In this document: piece by piece, positions 19,656-31,600 of the stretch | Numbering within the stretch: the first letter of the stretch is position 1 | How the letters are laid out: each line of letters begins with the position of its first letter | From: Chloranthus sessilifolius | Taxonomy: Eukaryota; Streptophyta; Magnoliopsida; Chloranthales; Chloranthaceae | Reading direction: 5' to 3' | Assembly (NCBI GenBank): GCA_021018995.1 | Contig: CM037585.1 | Span: 67,024,646-67,088,645, forward strand | DNA: 64,000 nucleotides | The notes under the pieces: model-generated | What the model saw: the letters and a program-made list of their open reading frames with translations, nothing else | Database searches by the model: none | Told to the model about the DNA's origin: nothing | Translations under genes and position numbers: made by a program

Positions 19656-22129
19656 CTAATAATTGGGGTCAAAGTCTGTATCATAAGTTGGTTCAATGGG
19701 ATCAGAACTGGAGTCACTGTCAGAGTCAGAACTAGAATCAGTATTGGAGTCTGAACTTGATTTAGCCTTCTCCTGGATTGTATTTTTCAGCTCGGTGTAT
19801 TCCTCAGTTTTGATCTTTTTGGTGAGGCCAATATATTTTTCAAGTCTAGTAGTCCTCAATTTTTCCTATTCAAGCTGTGCTTGCAACATGGTCACCTTGT
19901 GCTTCTCACTCCTAACCATCTGAAAAGTTTGACCCAGCAAGTCCTGCATCTTCTCTCTCAAATTTCATGAATAACTCCAATTTCCGAATCTGGTTTTCAT
20001 AAGGGGTTCTAATGTAAGCTTGCAAATCAGTTAACCCCTTGAGGACATCTCGACAGATATATGGATTTTCTTCCATAGCCTTTTTAAGAGTGGCAAATCT
20101 GGGAATGGGAATGGAGTGGTAGGGGACCAAAGGTATCCCAGTAGTGGGAGTGGGAGAAGAGGAGTCCAAAAGAATGACCTCAGGGTCGGTCTGAGTGGCT
20201 TGATCAGAAAAAGTGAGGAGAGGTGAAGGGGACTCAATAATAACTACCTCAGGTTCTGTTTGGGTAGCATGGGCAGTAGTGGTGAGGATGAGTGGATCTA
20301 CAAAGACTACCTCGAGTGCTGTTGGGTAGCATGGTTATCAACTTGGTACTGTAGTTGTGTGGGATGTGGAGGCTAAGGTTTGGAGAAGGGCATTGGTCAC
20401 AGACTGATTGTCTGTGTTGATCTGTAGTTGGGCTTGGATGGATTGGAGAAAGGTAAATATTTGGCTAATTGATTCAGGTGTGGGTGTGGTATGCATAGTA
20501 GGGGCTGGTAAAACTGAAGTAGATGGTTGGGGTGCAATGGGTGAAATGGTTGTAAAGGGTGAAGTAGCCAAATGAGTGAAATGAGGAGGGTCAGGTATAG
20601 GTATAGATTCAAGCCCCATATTCTCTAAAATATATCCCATCAGTGATGAATAGGCCTCTGTAGTGAATATCTCAGGTTCAGTTTGGGTATGAGTTACTTC
20701 AGGTGTATTAGTTGAATTAGCAGGTGAACTTGAGAAGCTTAGGAGAAAAGGAGTACTAGGAGCTTGTTCAACAAAATCAGGGGCTAAATCTTGGATATTG
20801 TTGAGAGAGATTGGCCGTGTGAGTATGGCTGGAGTGGTTGGTGTAGAGGAGGAGTCTGCAACTGGGATTATGTTGGTTATGGAAGATGGGATTGCTTGAA
20901 TGGGTGCAGGAATAGGAGCTGGGCTAGGTGAGGTGGGTAAGATGACAACTTCTTCAAGAATGGGTGCAGCTGAAGAGCTGGTCACCCCAGGAAGGACAGC
21001 TTGTTCAATGTCAGTTGCAGTTGAAATAGGTGTAGCTAAAGAGCTGGTCACCTCGAGGTCTGGCAAGGCAGGTTCAAGGGAAGCTGCAGGGGGCAGGTTC
21101 AGGTATGGCAGGTTCAATAGCAGCTGCAGGGGCAGGTTCCACTTCCTCCCTCATTCTTTTCAACATTGCTTGACTTGTAGTCCAAGCCTTTTTCCCAAAC
21201 GCATGAGGAGATATAACTTCAAATGGCTCTTGCTCATCAATGTCAAACTTGGCTCTTAGTAGGGCTATGATTAGCCTAACAAATGATATTCCAGCTAATT
21301 TATGCTCCTTTGCAGCTTGGTACTAATATCAGCCAGGCTTCAAAAATCAACATAGGGGCATTGAAAAATTGCCCCTTAGAAAAATGGAAGAGATCCTCTA
21401 AAATTGGTGTCCTTCTTTCCTGGCTATGCCCAGTGACATAAAAATATCCCCTCAAAATGGAATCCATTAGTAAAAATTGAGGTGCTAGGTCTCTCCCCAT
21501 TATGGATTGTCCAGTTCCAACTATGCCTTGGGTTAAATGTGCAGCCATTTCTCTGAAAGAGGCTGTTTCTGGTGCGGCCAATGGACCAGCAGGATCATGT
21601 TGAAAAGGTATCCCCAAAGCATTCCCAATGTCTTTATAAGTGACAGTTAAATCGCAATCATCAATGAAAATAACAAGAGTAGGGACATCAGCGTGCTTCT
21701 CTGTCACTTTTACCAAGTTTTGGTACCATAATCTCACCATTCGTGGATAAATTTTCTCTGGAAGAGGGTTACGATATTGCTCAGTGAGGCAACCCTAATG
21801 TATTTCAAAGAGAACTGACATTTAGGTTTGTTGTAGAAAAAGGTCTCATCAACAATAAATTCTAGAATTAGCTTCTGAGCTTCAATAAATGGGTTCGACA
21901 GTACCAAATGAATAGGCAAAGGAGGAAGCTCAGACTCAGGGCTAGTATCAGCTGTTGGGGTGGGTTCCTCATATCTAACCTTTTTCCCCTTCTCAATCAT
22001 ATCAGCTTTATCCATTGAAAGTTTTCTTTTAGCTGAAGCTTTGGTTTTTCCTTTTTTGGACGGTTTGCTAATTTTCTTAGCAAAAGATTTTTGGAACATT
22101 TCAGCCAATGATTTTTTAGCTTTCCCCAT
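19656..22129 (-). pseudogene. Post-pol ORF of element G (Athila extra ORF), frameshifted
   Basis: Starts at MGKAKKSLAEMFQKSFAKK (22129), followed by a very basic KKGKTKASAKRK stretch that could be a nuclear localisation signal. A globular region at about 21960-21310 contains FIDDCDLTVTYKDIGNALGI and LMDSILRGYFYVTGH, resembling the extra ORF after integrase in Athila elements and related plant transposon proteins. A long Pro/Ser/Thr-rich region with repeated TEPEVV/TDPEVI phrases follows (21240-20170). A helical segment (about 20110-19930) and an acidic Ser/Asp-repeat tail ending FDPNY complete it. At least two single-base shifts (around 21310 and in a C run near 21110) and several stops break it. 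It occupies the env position, yet I see no membrane segment. Function unknown. About 800 residues if joined. Confidence 0.7.
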
Positions 22130-22384
22130 TCGAAAGCTTTGTCTAAAAACTCCCACAATAAATGCTGACACCAAATCGAACTTTGCAAATGATAAACAGA
22201 AGAAATGCTCAGAAAAATACCGAAATCTAGGGTTTTGGTTGAACTTGTTGCTTGCTCGCTGAAATCCACCAGAATCAGAAGCAAAAAATCCCTCTCTTCA
22301 AGCTTAAACCATCGAACAAATATGAAGAAAAGTGTGGCTGAATTCTAAAATCACGCAAGGAAGGAACAAAAAAAGGGTTTTCTG

Positions 22385-22740
22385 TGAAACAAGACGTTCT
22401 CAGAAGGCTTTCGAATATGAAACCCTTACTTCGAAAGGGTTTTAATATGCTCAAAATGATTTTCGCAAAATATCTTTGAAGTTTTCGAAAAGTTCAAAAT
22501 AGTCCTTTTTTACAAGTGAGAATGGCATCAGTGCCATTCGAAAAGCATATGGCTTCAGAAACAACTATTCGAACAGCAAATAGCTTCAAAACTAACTTTT
22601 CGAAAAGCAATTCATTCTGAACTAACTATTCGAAAAGCAAATCATTCTTTTCGAGCAGTTAGTTACAGGTTCAGCTCCTTTTCGAAAAATTAATTAAACT
22701 TTTCGAGAAGGATTTTTTTTCTTTGCGAGTTAAATTTTTT
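22385..22740 (-). repeat. TTCGAAAAGC motif array between integrase and extra ORF
   Basis: A second dense cluster of the family motif seen in the LTRs of G: TTTTCGAAAAGTTC, ATTCGAAAAGCA, ATTCGAACAGCAAATAG, TTTTCGAGAAGG and others, about ten copies in 350 bases. It lies just upstream (in element orientation) of the post-pol ORF. No ORF covers it. Confidence 0.75.
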
Positions 22741-22854
22741 ACATATTTAAACTTCTCGAATTGAAAGTAAAATGACTAAAAATAGAGAGCAAACAACTAT
22801 GTAAAAATTATAAAACAAGCACTGATAAAATACATATTATATAGTTGTTTATCT

Positions 22855-23991
22855 TCATATATGGGACGGATCATGATGATAGATGGTTAGCACAGGCTCC
22901 AGGGTATTTTCAATGCATGGTTTGAGCCTCTGACCATTTACTTTCAAGATTCTTCCATCACTTGGGTCCAAAATTTCAACAGCCCCAGAAGGAGATGCAT
23001 GAATGACTGTATATGGCCCTTCCCATCTGGATCTCAGCTTTCCAGGAAAAAACTTAAGTTTTGAGTTAAATAGCCATACCTTAGAGCCAGCTATGAACTC
23101 TTTTCTCAACAAATTTTTATCATGGAAGGCTTTGACTTTCTCTTTGTAAGATCTTGCATTGGTGTATGCATCCATCCTCAGCTCTTCTAACTCCTCAAGC
23201 TGCAGTTTCCTGTGATTACCAGCAGTAGTAAGATCCATGTTCAAGGTTTTAATAGCCCAAAAGGCCTTATATTCTAACTCCACTGGTAAATGGCATGCTT
23301 TGCCATAGACCAATCTGAATGGGGACATGCCAATTGGGGTTTTATAGGCTGTCCTATATGCCCACAATGCATCATTCAGCTTAAAGGACCAATCCTTTCT
23401 GTCCTTCTTCACAGTCTTTTCCAGTATATGTTTGATTTCTCTATTGGAAATCTCCACTTGTCCACTAGTTTGTGGATGATATGGAGTAGCTACTCTATGA
23501 GTCACAGAGTACTTTTTCCACAAAGCTTCAAAATGTTTATTACAGAAATGGCTTCCCCCATCACTGATAATAGCTCTGGGAGAACCAAACCTGGAAAAGA
23601 TGTTATCCTTTAAAAATTTCAGAACTACTCTGTGATCATTGGTTTTAGTGGCTGTGGCTTCAACCCATTTAGATACATAATCCACAGCTACTAAGATGAA
23701 ATTACAACCATTGGAAAGAGGAAAGGGACCCATGAAGTCTATCCCCCAAATATCAAACAATTCAACTACAAAAATAGGCTATAATGGCATTGAGTTTCTC
23801 TTAGAAAAGCTGCCCAATTTCTGGCAGTTCTGGCAAGACTTACAGTGCTGCAGAGCATTTTTGAAAAGTGTAGGCCAATAAAGTCCACACTGCAAAACCT
23901 TTGCAGCAGTTTTGTTTCCACTAAAATGACCTCCACAGGCCTATTCATGACCCATAGAAAGTATGCTATGAAAGTTTTCTTCAGGAACACA
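22855..23991 (-). pseudogene. Element G integrase
   Basis: Continues the pol frame after a TGA at 23992. The zinc-binding domain has its His pair (HSILSMGH) and Cys pair (CKSCQNC), interrupted by TAG codons at 23941 and 23779. The catalytic core (23760 to about 23300) has all three acidic residues: [15 protein letters not shown] and [10 protein letters not shown]. The C-terminal part ([27 protein letters not shown]) is typical of Athila and has no chromodomain. It would insert the DNA copy into the chromosome. The catalytic core and C-terminus are open for 301 residues. Confidence 0.9.
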
Positions 23992-26685
23992 TCATCTTAT
24001 TATTTGGTCTACACAAATCTTGAACAGATAAGGATCCTCCCAAATAAAATGTTTAACTTTTGAGAAGAAAAGATCTTTATCCATTTTATTCAAATGTTGA
24101 GGAGTTCTTCCAGTAGCCAAAAAGTTGACTGTGTTTGCAAACCAAGGGGTGTGTACACTGATAGCAAAAAGTTGCTCATCAGGGAAAGATTCATTGATAG
24201 GCAGCCTATCAATCTCAGCAGTTAAAATTTTAGACAGGTGATCAGCCACCACATTCTCCACACCCTTTTTATCTTTGATCTGAAAATCAAACTCCTGTAA
24301 TAGGAGGATCCACCTGATTAATCTTAGTTTGGTATCCTTCTTCGACAGAAGGTATTTCAGGGCTGAGTGGTCAGTAAACACCACTATTTGTGAACCCAAA
24401 ACATATGACCTAAATTTCCCTAAAGTAAAAACAATTGCCAGCAGCTCCTCAGTTGTTGTGTAATTGAGTTGTGCATCAATCATTGATCTACTGGCATAAG
24501 GTATGACAAGAGGCAGCTTATCCTTTCTCTGCCCAAGAACAGCTCCCAAAGCATAATCTGATGCATCACACATCAGTTCAAAAGGCAGTGAATAATCTGG
24601 AGATTGTAATATTGGAGCTGAAATCAAACAGTTTTTTAAGAATTCAAATGCCTTCAAGCATTCATTGTTGAAAACAAAAGGGACATCTTGGCACAATAAA
24701 TGATAAAGAGGCTTGGATATTTTACTGAAGTCCTTAATGAACCTTCTATAGAATCCAGCATGTCCCAGAAAACATCTGATTTGTTTAACAGCTTTGGGAG
24801 GTGGAAAATGTGCAATTAAATCAATTTTTGCTCTGTCCACCTCAATGCCCTTGTGGGAGACAACATGGCCAAGGACAATGCCTTGGGTGACCATGAAATG
24901 GCTCTTCTCCCAGCTCAAAACTAGATTGGTTTCTTCACATCTCTGTAACTCCAATTTGAGATGATGTCAACACTGAGCAAAACTGTCTCCATAGATTGAA
25001 AAATCATCCATAAAAATCTCCATAAATTGGTCAATCATATCCGAGAAAATGGAGTACATGCATCTTTGAAAGGTAGCAGGAGCATTACAAAGACCAAAAA
25101 GCATTCTCCTATAGGTAAAAGTGCCAAAAGGGCAAGTGAATGTGGTCTTTTCCTGATCTTGTGGATACACAGGAATCTGGTTGTAACCAGAGTAACCATC
25201 AAGAAAACAGTAATAAGCTTTTCCTGCTAGCTTATCTAAAATTTGATCAATGAATGGAAGAGGGAAATGGTCTTTTCTGGTCATTGTGTTTAGTTTTCTG
25301 TAATCAATACAGACCCTCCAACTAGTTATTTGTCTGGTTGACATAAGCTCACCAGAATCTGAGGTTACAACAGTGAACCCAGATTTCTTAGGTACCACCT
25401 GTGTAGGTGCCACCCAAGCTGAATCTGAAATGGGGTAAATGATCCCTGCATCCAACAGTTTAACAACCTCTTTCATGACCACTTCTTGCATATGAGGATT
25501 CAGCCTCCTTTGCATTTCCCTAGAAGGCTTTGCATCTTCCTCCAAATGAATTTTATGCATGCAAACAGCTAGACTGATTCCTCCCAAATCAGCAATATTC
25601 CAGCCAATTGCTTTCTTTTGCTGTTTCAATACAATCAACAACTCTTCCTCCTGCTCTTGAGTGAGGGAGGAAGAAATAATCGCAGGCAATGTTTTATGAT
25701 TTCCTAAAAACACATATTTCAAATTTTCTGGCAACTGCTTTAGCTCTACATCTGGTGGGCTGAGAAAGGAAGGTAACAAAGGTACCTTAGCTGTTTGTGG
25801 AAGAGGAAGAATAACAGGTTTCCATGAAGAGAAACTTGCTAATTGATCATGAGTTCCTTGCACAACATTTGCTTCCTCAGACTTTGAGGTACAAACCATT
25901 TCTTCCATAGCATTTATCCAAGAATTTTTCAAGTTTGTGGTAAAATCTTCACACTGCAAAAACTGTGGTAGAGTCTCTTCCACCAGTTCATCCAAAAAAT
26001 AAACAAGAAAACATTCCTCAGAACTGAATTGAGGCTGTGTGACTGCATTATAAACATTTAATTTCACCTTCATATTTCCAAAAGAGACTTCCATAATACC
26101 AGACCTGCATTGAATGTAAGCATTGGTTGTAGCCAGGAATGGTCTCCCCAAAATGACAGGGATGGAAGTTTTGCTTTTTGTAGGTTCCATGTCCAATACC
26201 AGAAAATAAGCAGGGTAGAAAAACTTATCTACTCCTACCAATACATTCTCAATCATCCCAACTGGCTTTCTTTCAGATCTGTCTGCTAATTGTAACACCA
26301 CATGAGTGGGTTTTAATTCTCCCAAACCTAATTTCTCATATACAGAATATGGAAGCAGGTTGACTCTAGCACCCAAATCTAATAAAGCCTTTTCAATGGT
26401 ATGTTCCCCAATAATGCAAGGGATTGTGGGGATTCCAGGATCTTGAAGTTTAGGAGGTGTGGTAATGGACAACACCTGATTAACTCTTTCCACAGCAAAG
26501 ACCTTCTTGGATAACTGTATCCTAGCTTGTCTTTTGTGAGTGCAAATATCTTTCAAAAATTTTGCATATGCTGGGATTTGTTTGATTGCATCAAGCAAAG
26601 GTAGATTTATCTTGACTTGCTTGAAAGTCTCCATCATTTCATCTATTTTTGTGTTCCCTTTATCAAAAGGGGATGCAAATTTCAT
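23992..26685 (-). pseudogene. Element G protease, reverse transcriptase and RNase H
   Basis: One frame, starting from MKFASPFDK. The protease has the Athila-type active site ALLDLGARVNLLPYSVY and VILGRPFLAT. The RT has SWRVCIDYRKLNTMTRKDHF, FGLCNAPATFQRCM and the catalytic block EIFMDDFSIYG. A TGA at 24967 follows shortly after, then the frame resumes. RNase H shows [35 protein letters not shown] and a VADHLSK end. With the stop ignored, all catalytic residues I can recognise are present. It would be cleaved from a Gag-Pol polyprotein in cytoplasmic particles. Confidence 0.92.
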
Positions 26686-26699
26686 GGCATGAGGAAATG

Positions 26700-28282
26700 G
26701 TAAATGAGGAACTGGTCCTTCATTTACAGCTTTAGAATCATTATCAGAATCTTTTTTATTTTTCTATTTTTCATTTTTTTTATTTTTCTGAGGTACATCA
26801 GCACCCCCAATGCTAACATCATGCTCCTCTTGCTGCATATCTCTATCAGTTTTCTCAATTTTTTCTTCTTCCTTTTTAGTACCCACTTTGTTATTTACAA
26901 TTCTTCCACTTCTCAAAGTAGTGACAGTTTTTACTTCTTCATGTGAAGCAGAAGCCTCTCCAACCATGAACTGTCCTTTGGGATCGTTCAAAGGTTGGCT
27001 GGGTAACCTTCCTTCCTCTCTTTTGGCCAAAGTATTTGAAAGTTTACCCAGAGAGCTGAGAATGAACTGGAGCAGATTGCTGTACAGGTTGTTGTGGAAT
27101 GGGCTGCTGAAAAGTTGGCTTGGTATAAAAATTCTGCTGATAAGGCTGAGCAGTTTTGAAAGGTACTTGGTTCTTTGATTGCTGCTGCTATTGCGATTGA
27201 TAATTGCCCTGGCTCTACCTTAAATTGGGGTGCCCTCTCCATGCATATTCATTTGACTGCATTTGTCCAAATGATTGGGCAGCATGAGCTTGTTCCACCA
27301 CTAGATCTGAGAACTGTGGGGCAGCAGGACATTGATCATGTGAATGAGTAGGGGACTGGCATATCAGACATGCCTCCTCTACTCTTGCAACCATTGGATT
27401 TTTAAGTGAGTCCATCAATCTATCAAACTTTGTGGTTAAATTATCCATCTTCCTTTCCAACTCATTTACCTCGTAAATCTTTCCTTTGGTAGTTTGCTGA
27501 TTGTTCAACCTAGCAGGATTTTCAATGTCTCTTGACAAAGATTCCTGTTGAGTTGAATTTTCACCAATTACTTCAAATAAATCTCAGACCTCCTCAACTG
27601 TTTTTTGCAAGTAGGTGCCTCCACATGAAGCATCTACCTTATTCTTGCCCTTTTGATCAATTCCTTGATAGAAGCTTTGAACAAGCTGCCATCGGGGGAT
27701 TTGATGATGAGGACATTGCCTTAAAAGTTTTTTAAATCTTTCCCATGCTTCATGGAAAGTTTTAGTTGAATGTTGTGAGAAGGAAATAATACTTTGTCTC
27801 AACTGGCTGGTTTAAGACATGGGGAAATATTTGGCTAAAATTTGACACTGCAAATCATTCCAAGAAGTGATACTATTTGGTGCTAACATAGACAATCATG
27901 CTCTACCTTTGTCCTTTAATGAAAAAGGACAGAGCTTAAGCTTGGTTGCCTCTGGACCATGTCCAGCTATGTTGAATGTGGTGCAAAGAGACAAGAATTC
28001 ATCCACATGTTTGTATGGATCTTCCTTACTCAAACCATGGAAGGAAGGAAGCATTTGGATAGTTGATGATTTGATCTCATAATTTCCTTCAACAGTAGGA
28101 AATTGAATGCAAAATGGAGAATTATAGGTACCAGGTGTAAAGTAATCCCTCAAAAGTCGAGGTTCTTCACCCATAGTAGCTGTTTCAGCAGAATTCTGTG
28201 ATGATTGTCTGGTTCGTAGTAGCCTTTCAACTTCTAAATTTAGAGGGACAATCTCAGGGCTAAGAGTCCTCCTACCAAACAT
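26700..28282 (-). pseudogene. Element G gag
   Basis: Starts MFGRRTLSPEIVPLN at 28282, about 180 bases after the PBS. Athila-type capsid features are FEIK-like NYEIKSSTIQMLPSFHGLSK, EDPYKHVDEFLSLC, LKLCPFSLKDK, TFHEAWERFKKLLRQCPHH and VQSFYQGID. An ACLICQSPTHSHDQCP stretch is the likely zinc-binding site. At least three in-frame stops (near 27896, 27810 and 27584), further stops around 27200 and one frameshift between 27215 and 27030 break it. It leads into pol through a Lys/Glu-rich linker. Confidence 0.85.
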
Positions 28283-28460
28283 ACAACACAGAACTGAGAA
28301 TCAAATTATGCACAGCAAACCTTCAGAATTCCTTTTAAAGTAGATTCCACGCTTCAAAATGTATATGAATAACTGCACAGATTTAGATAATAGAATAGTT
28401 TAGCACTAATGTAAAGATGAAAACAAAATGAAAACTTAGGTCTACCTATTTTAAAACAAA

Positions 28461-28479
28461 TTCCCCGACAGCGGCGCCA
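28461..28479 (-). other. Primer-binding site of element G (tRNA-Asp type)
   Basis: The minus strand reads TGGCGCCGCTGTCGGGGAA, separated by AGTTTT from the LTR end. This agrees with the tRNA-Asp-complementary PBS used by Athila-group elements. Confidence 0.85.
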
Positions 28480-28485
28480 AAAACT

Positions 28486-30350
28486 TGTTGTTTGATTCTA
28501 AGTGTGCATGATTTATTTGTGTTTTGAAAACAGACTTACAAATAATGAATTGTACTGAATTTGGAAAACTAAAAAGAATAAAGAAATATCAGCACAGAGA
28601 GAAGTAAATTAGCCTGCAAGAACAGGGCCAATTGTAGCAAGTTTTAAATGTAAGTGAGTAAAAGATCGTCCGCAGAGAATTTATTTAAAATGTAAGATAA
28701 ACCTCCAGATCTGAGCTACCAGATCTGGCCTCTGATCTTATCTACAAAGCACATAAGATGAGAGGTTGAATTTGTCACATTAACTAAATGATAAAAGAAA
28801 AAATTAAACTAAATGATCCAGATCTGAGTTGGGGAGATTTTGATGTAAATTAATAAGAATGGAGAAATAATATCTAACTTTGATTTGGTTCTTGAAACAA
28901 AATGAGAATAAATGTAGATCAAATGAGAGATGATCCAATCTTCATCTGGCTACAAGCACAGATGTAAGAGAAAGTAATCTAACTCAAGGAATAGAGTTAA
29001 ACTTATGGCTATGGTATGTCCACTTCAATGGCCACAGACCATCCAATAGTCTTTAATCTGAACCCTTAATTCAGACAAGAAACACCACTACAAATGCTGT
29101 GAAAGATTAGGTTACAAACACTAATTCCCACAGGGATAATGAATCAAGGGAAATTGCTTGAAAAATAGTAAATCTAAAGGAGTCTAGTGCAATAAGGAGA
29201 TCATAGGGAACCCTCAACACGAATCCAATTGAGAACGTATGGTTCACAGCAACCTATTCAAATTCACCATTACAATTACAGAGCACAGCTTAAACAGCTC
29301 TCGGATTTGTAGCCTTGAACACAATTCTCTTTTGAATTACAAAAGTATCTCATAGCTCTCAATTGCAAGTAAAAGTTAGGCTATTACAAGAGTTTCAAAC
29401 AAGCTGTTTGAATTGGAAATAGAGCAAAAGAAATGAAAACTCAAAATCTGGATCCCCAAATTGGGCAAATGGTTCATCTATTTATAGTTTCCCCCAGGTC
29501 TAGCTCGGATGTGTATCGACCAATCAGAATTGGTCAGATCTGTATCAACCAATGGTAGTCAAGCACGAGGATCCAGATCTGTTTTGGCCAATCAGAATTG
29601 CTTCATTTGGTTCAGCCAATCAGATGACAGAAGCATCAATTTTGTTATGTAATTCGAAAATCTGTTAGAACTTCTAGAAGTTCCCGCCAATTGATTTCAT
29701 CTTCAGGTGCTCACATGGGGTGGAATATGCCTTTGGTTCGTGCTCAGAATCTTCCGGAATGTCCCTGGGTTTAAATGCATTGGGGCACATGTAAAAGATT
29801 ACTGAATTATCCTTGCAGATGCTAGGAATCTCCAGAATACCATTTCGCATAGTTTGGGGAACTTTTCGCAAGGTACTGTGACTTCTGGAGCTCTTTTCAC
29901 AAAGTTCAGGTATTGTTCGCAAGGAGTTCTCTTCTTTTCAAATAGGTCAGAAATCCTTTCGAAGAGTTCAGGTGCTCTTCGAAAACTAAGCTTGAAGCTT
30001 TTAGTTCTTTTCGCAAAGTTCAAGTTCTTTTCGAAATGTTCAGATTCTTTTCGAAAAGCAATCTGTAATGCATTCTTCTATTCGAATAGCTCCACACTTT
30101 CCAGGTTACAACCAGGCCTTTGTCCTCTTTAGTTTAGGCATTTTGACAGTTCGTGAGGTTATCCCTTCTCTTTCTTCCTTTGGATCAACATGGATCATCA
30201 TCTTTTTGGCACTTTTAGGCTTCTTTCATGGTTAAGCCTGTCTTTATTGTTAGCTATAACACAAGCACTTAAAACACTTATTTAGTTCTCTCAAGGGTCT
30301 ATCAAGGCCCAGTTTAAAGGGTGGAAAATGATATTTTCTAGTTCTCAACA
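28486..30350 (-). repeat. 5' LTR of element G
   Basis: 1865 bp, the partner of 16038-17898. It includes the same TATAAATAG (29478-29486, minus strand) and the TTCGAA motif array (about 29685-30095). Differences from the partner include GAG/GTG near 28520 and GTCCAC/GTCCGC near 28668; many are transitions, as expected from methylated-cytosine decay. Confidence 0.93.
29685..30095 (-). repeat. TTCGAA-type motif array, 5' LTR of G
   Basis: Same array as in the 3' LTR, with a few motifs better preserved, such as GCTCTTCGAAAAC, TTTTCGCAAAGTTC and TTTTCGAAAAGC near 29975-30060. Confidence 0.8.
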
Positions 30351-30815
30351 CTCAAGCCCTATTGTTGTCATGAGATGAAGTCGACGTAGTTGTTCTCTTG
30401 AAAATGGTCAAATCGTAAGTAGTTTTAGAGGTTTTAGAGAAAGGAAGAGATAAAAGTAAAAGGGTTGTTATAGGTTATGGAAAAACTTTGTGGTATATCC
30501 TCGCACATAAAAGATCGTAGAGATGGTGGTGGGAAGACTTGAGCGTGGTGGGCAGGATGGAGGCTTTGCGAGAGGGATTTATCACTTCACAAAGAGAGGG
30601 AGAGGGAGAGAGAGAGAGAGTGTGTGTGCGTAATGTTCAACTTTAAAAAAATAATATGCATTCATAGGTACCTTGGGCAAGAGCAAATTATTTTAAAGTC
30701 TGTGCAAGAGCCAATTTTTCATTTGCAATTAATATCTTCTTTTACTATATTCATTTCTTTCTCAATTCACGTCCCAACTCTCAAACTGGAATCCAAAACT
30801 ACAAATTAGTTTATT
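30351..30815. other. Right flank of element G, with target duplication and microsatellite
   Basis: Begins with the second CTCAA target copy (30351-30355). The following 460 bases contain a GA-rich then TG-rich microsatellite (about 30597-30630). No gene is recognised. Confidence 0.6.
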
Positions 30816-31600
30816 TTTTAGCGACGAAAAAATAAATTTTTCACTAAATATAAGACTTTGGCGATGAAATAAGTGTTTCGCTGCAAAATATCGTATTTCA
30901 GCCCCGAAAAATATATTTTGTCACCAAATATAGTCCAAAACAAATATTTTTGGCGACAAAATCATGTTTCAACATCAAATATGTACGTTTTGCGATGAGA
31001 TAGTCATGTCGCCGCCTAAAATCACCATTTATCGATGAAGACAACATACTTATTTTGTTGGCAAATATCTCAAAAAAAAAAAAAAAATAGCGACAAAATC
31101 GAGTTTTGTCACCAAATATAACAGCTTAGCAATGAAATTTTTTCTCACCAAATAATTTTTTTGCGATGAAATCAAGTTTCGTCGCCAACTCCATTGACAA
31201 TGAAATAATTATTTCGTCACCCAAAATATCCTTTTTGGACGAGATAACATTTCATCGCCAAATATTGTACAAAAAAATTATATTTTTGACTATGAAATTG
31301 AGAGCCGTTGCCAAATAACATACTTTGGCGGCGAAATAAGGAGTTCGTTGCCAAAAATCGTCTAAAAAAGATATATATTTCCACTGACGAAATCGAGTTT
31401 CATCACCCAATATTACCCTTTGGCGACGAAATAAGTATTTCATCGCCAAATAACATCCTTTGGTGACGAAACAAGCATTTCATCGCCTAATAACATCCTT
31501 TGGCGACGAAACAAGCATTTAATCGTCGAATGTTGTCCCCCCAAAAAATATGTTCTTCACCACGAAACAAGCATTTTGTCACCAAAAAAATGTTACCAAA
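30816..31600. repeat. Probable CACTA subterminal repeat region (GGCGACGAAA units)
   Basis: Over about 780 bases, TTTGGCGACGAAA and its complement TTTCGTCGCCAAA alternate more than 20 times with variants, for example around 30860, 30955, 31105, 31165, 31325, 31420, 31455 and 31500. Dense short inverted repeats of this kind are characteristic of the subterminal regions of plant CACTA (En/Spm) transposons, where the transposase binds. No CACTA terminus is present because element C begins at 31601. Confidence 0.65.

Larger units (their letters stand above)
16038..30350 (-). mobile_element. Element G: near-complete Athila-clade Ty3/gypsy retrotransposon
   Basis: A 14.3-kb minus-strand element with two LTRs (28486-30350 and 16038-17898), TGTTG...CAACA termini, matching 5-bp target duplications, a tRNA-Asp-type PBS, gag, a PR-RT-RNase H-IN frame, a long ORF after integrase and a polypurine tract. 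This order, the PBS and the large post-pol region are typical of the Athila/Cyclops group. Pol is broken only by nonsense codons, while gag and the last ORF also have frameshifts. The two LTRs differ at roughly a dozen sites over their first 360 bases by eye, pointing to a fairly recent but not brand-new insertion. Confidence 0.92.

Noticed and set aside
21960-22284. Overlapping ORFs on both strands around 22000
   Set aside because: The plus-strand one is a shadow of the post-pol ORF, and the other minus-strand frame lacks the basic, repeated features.
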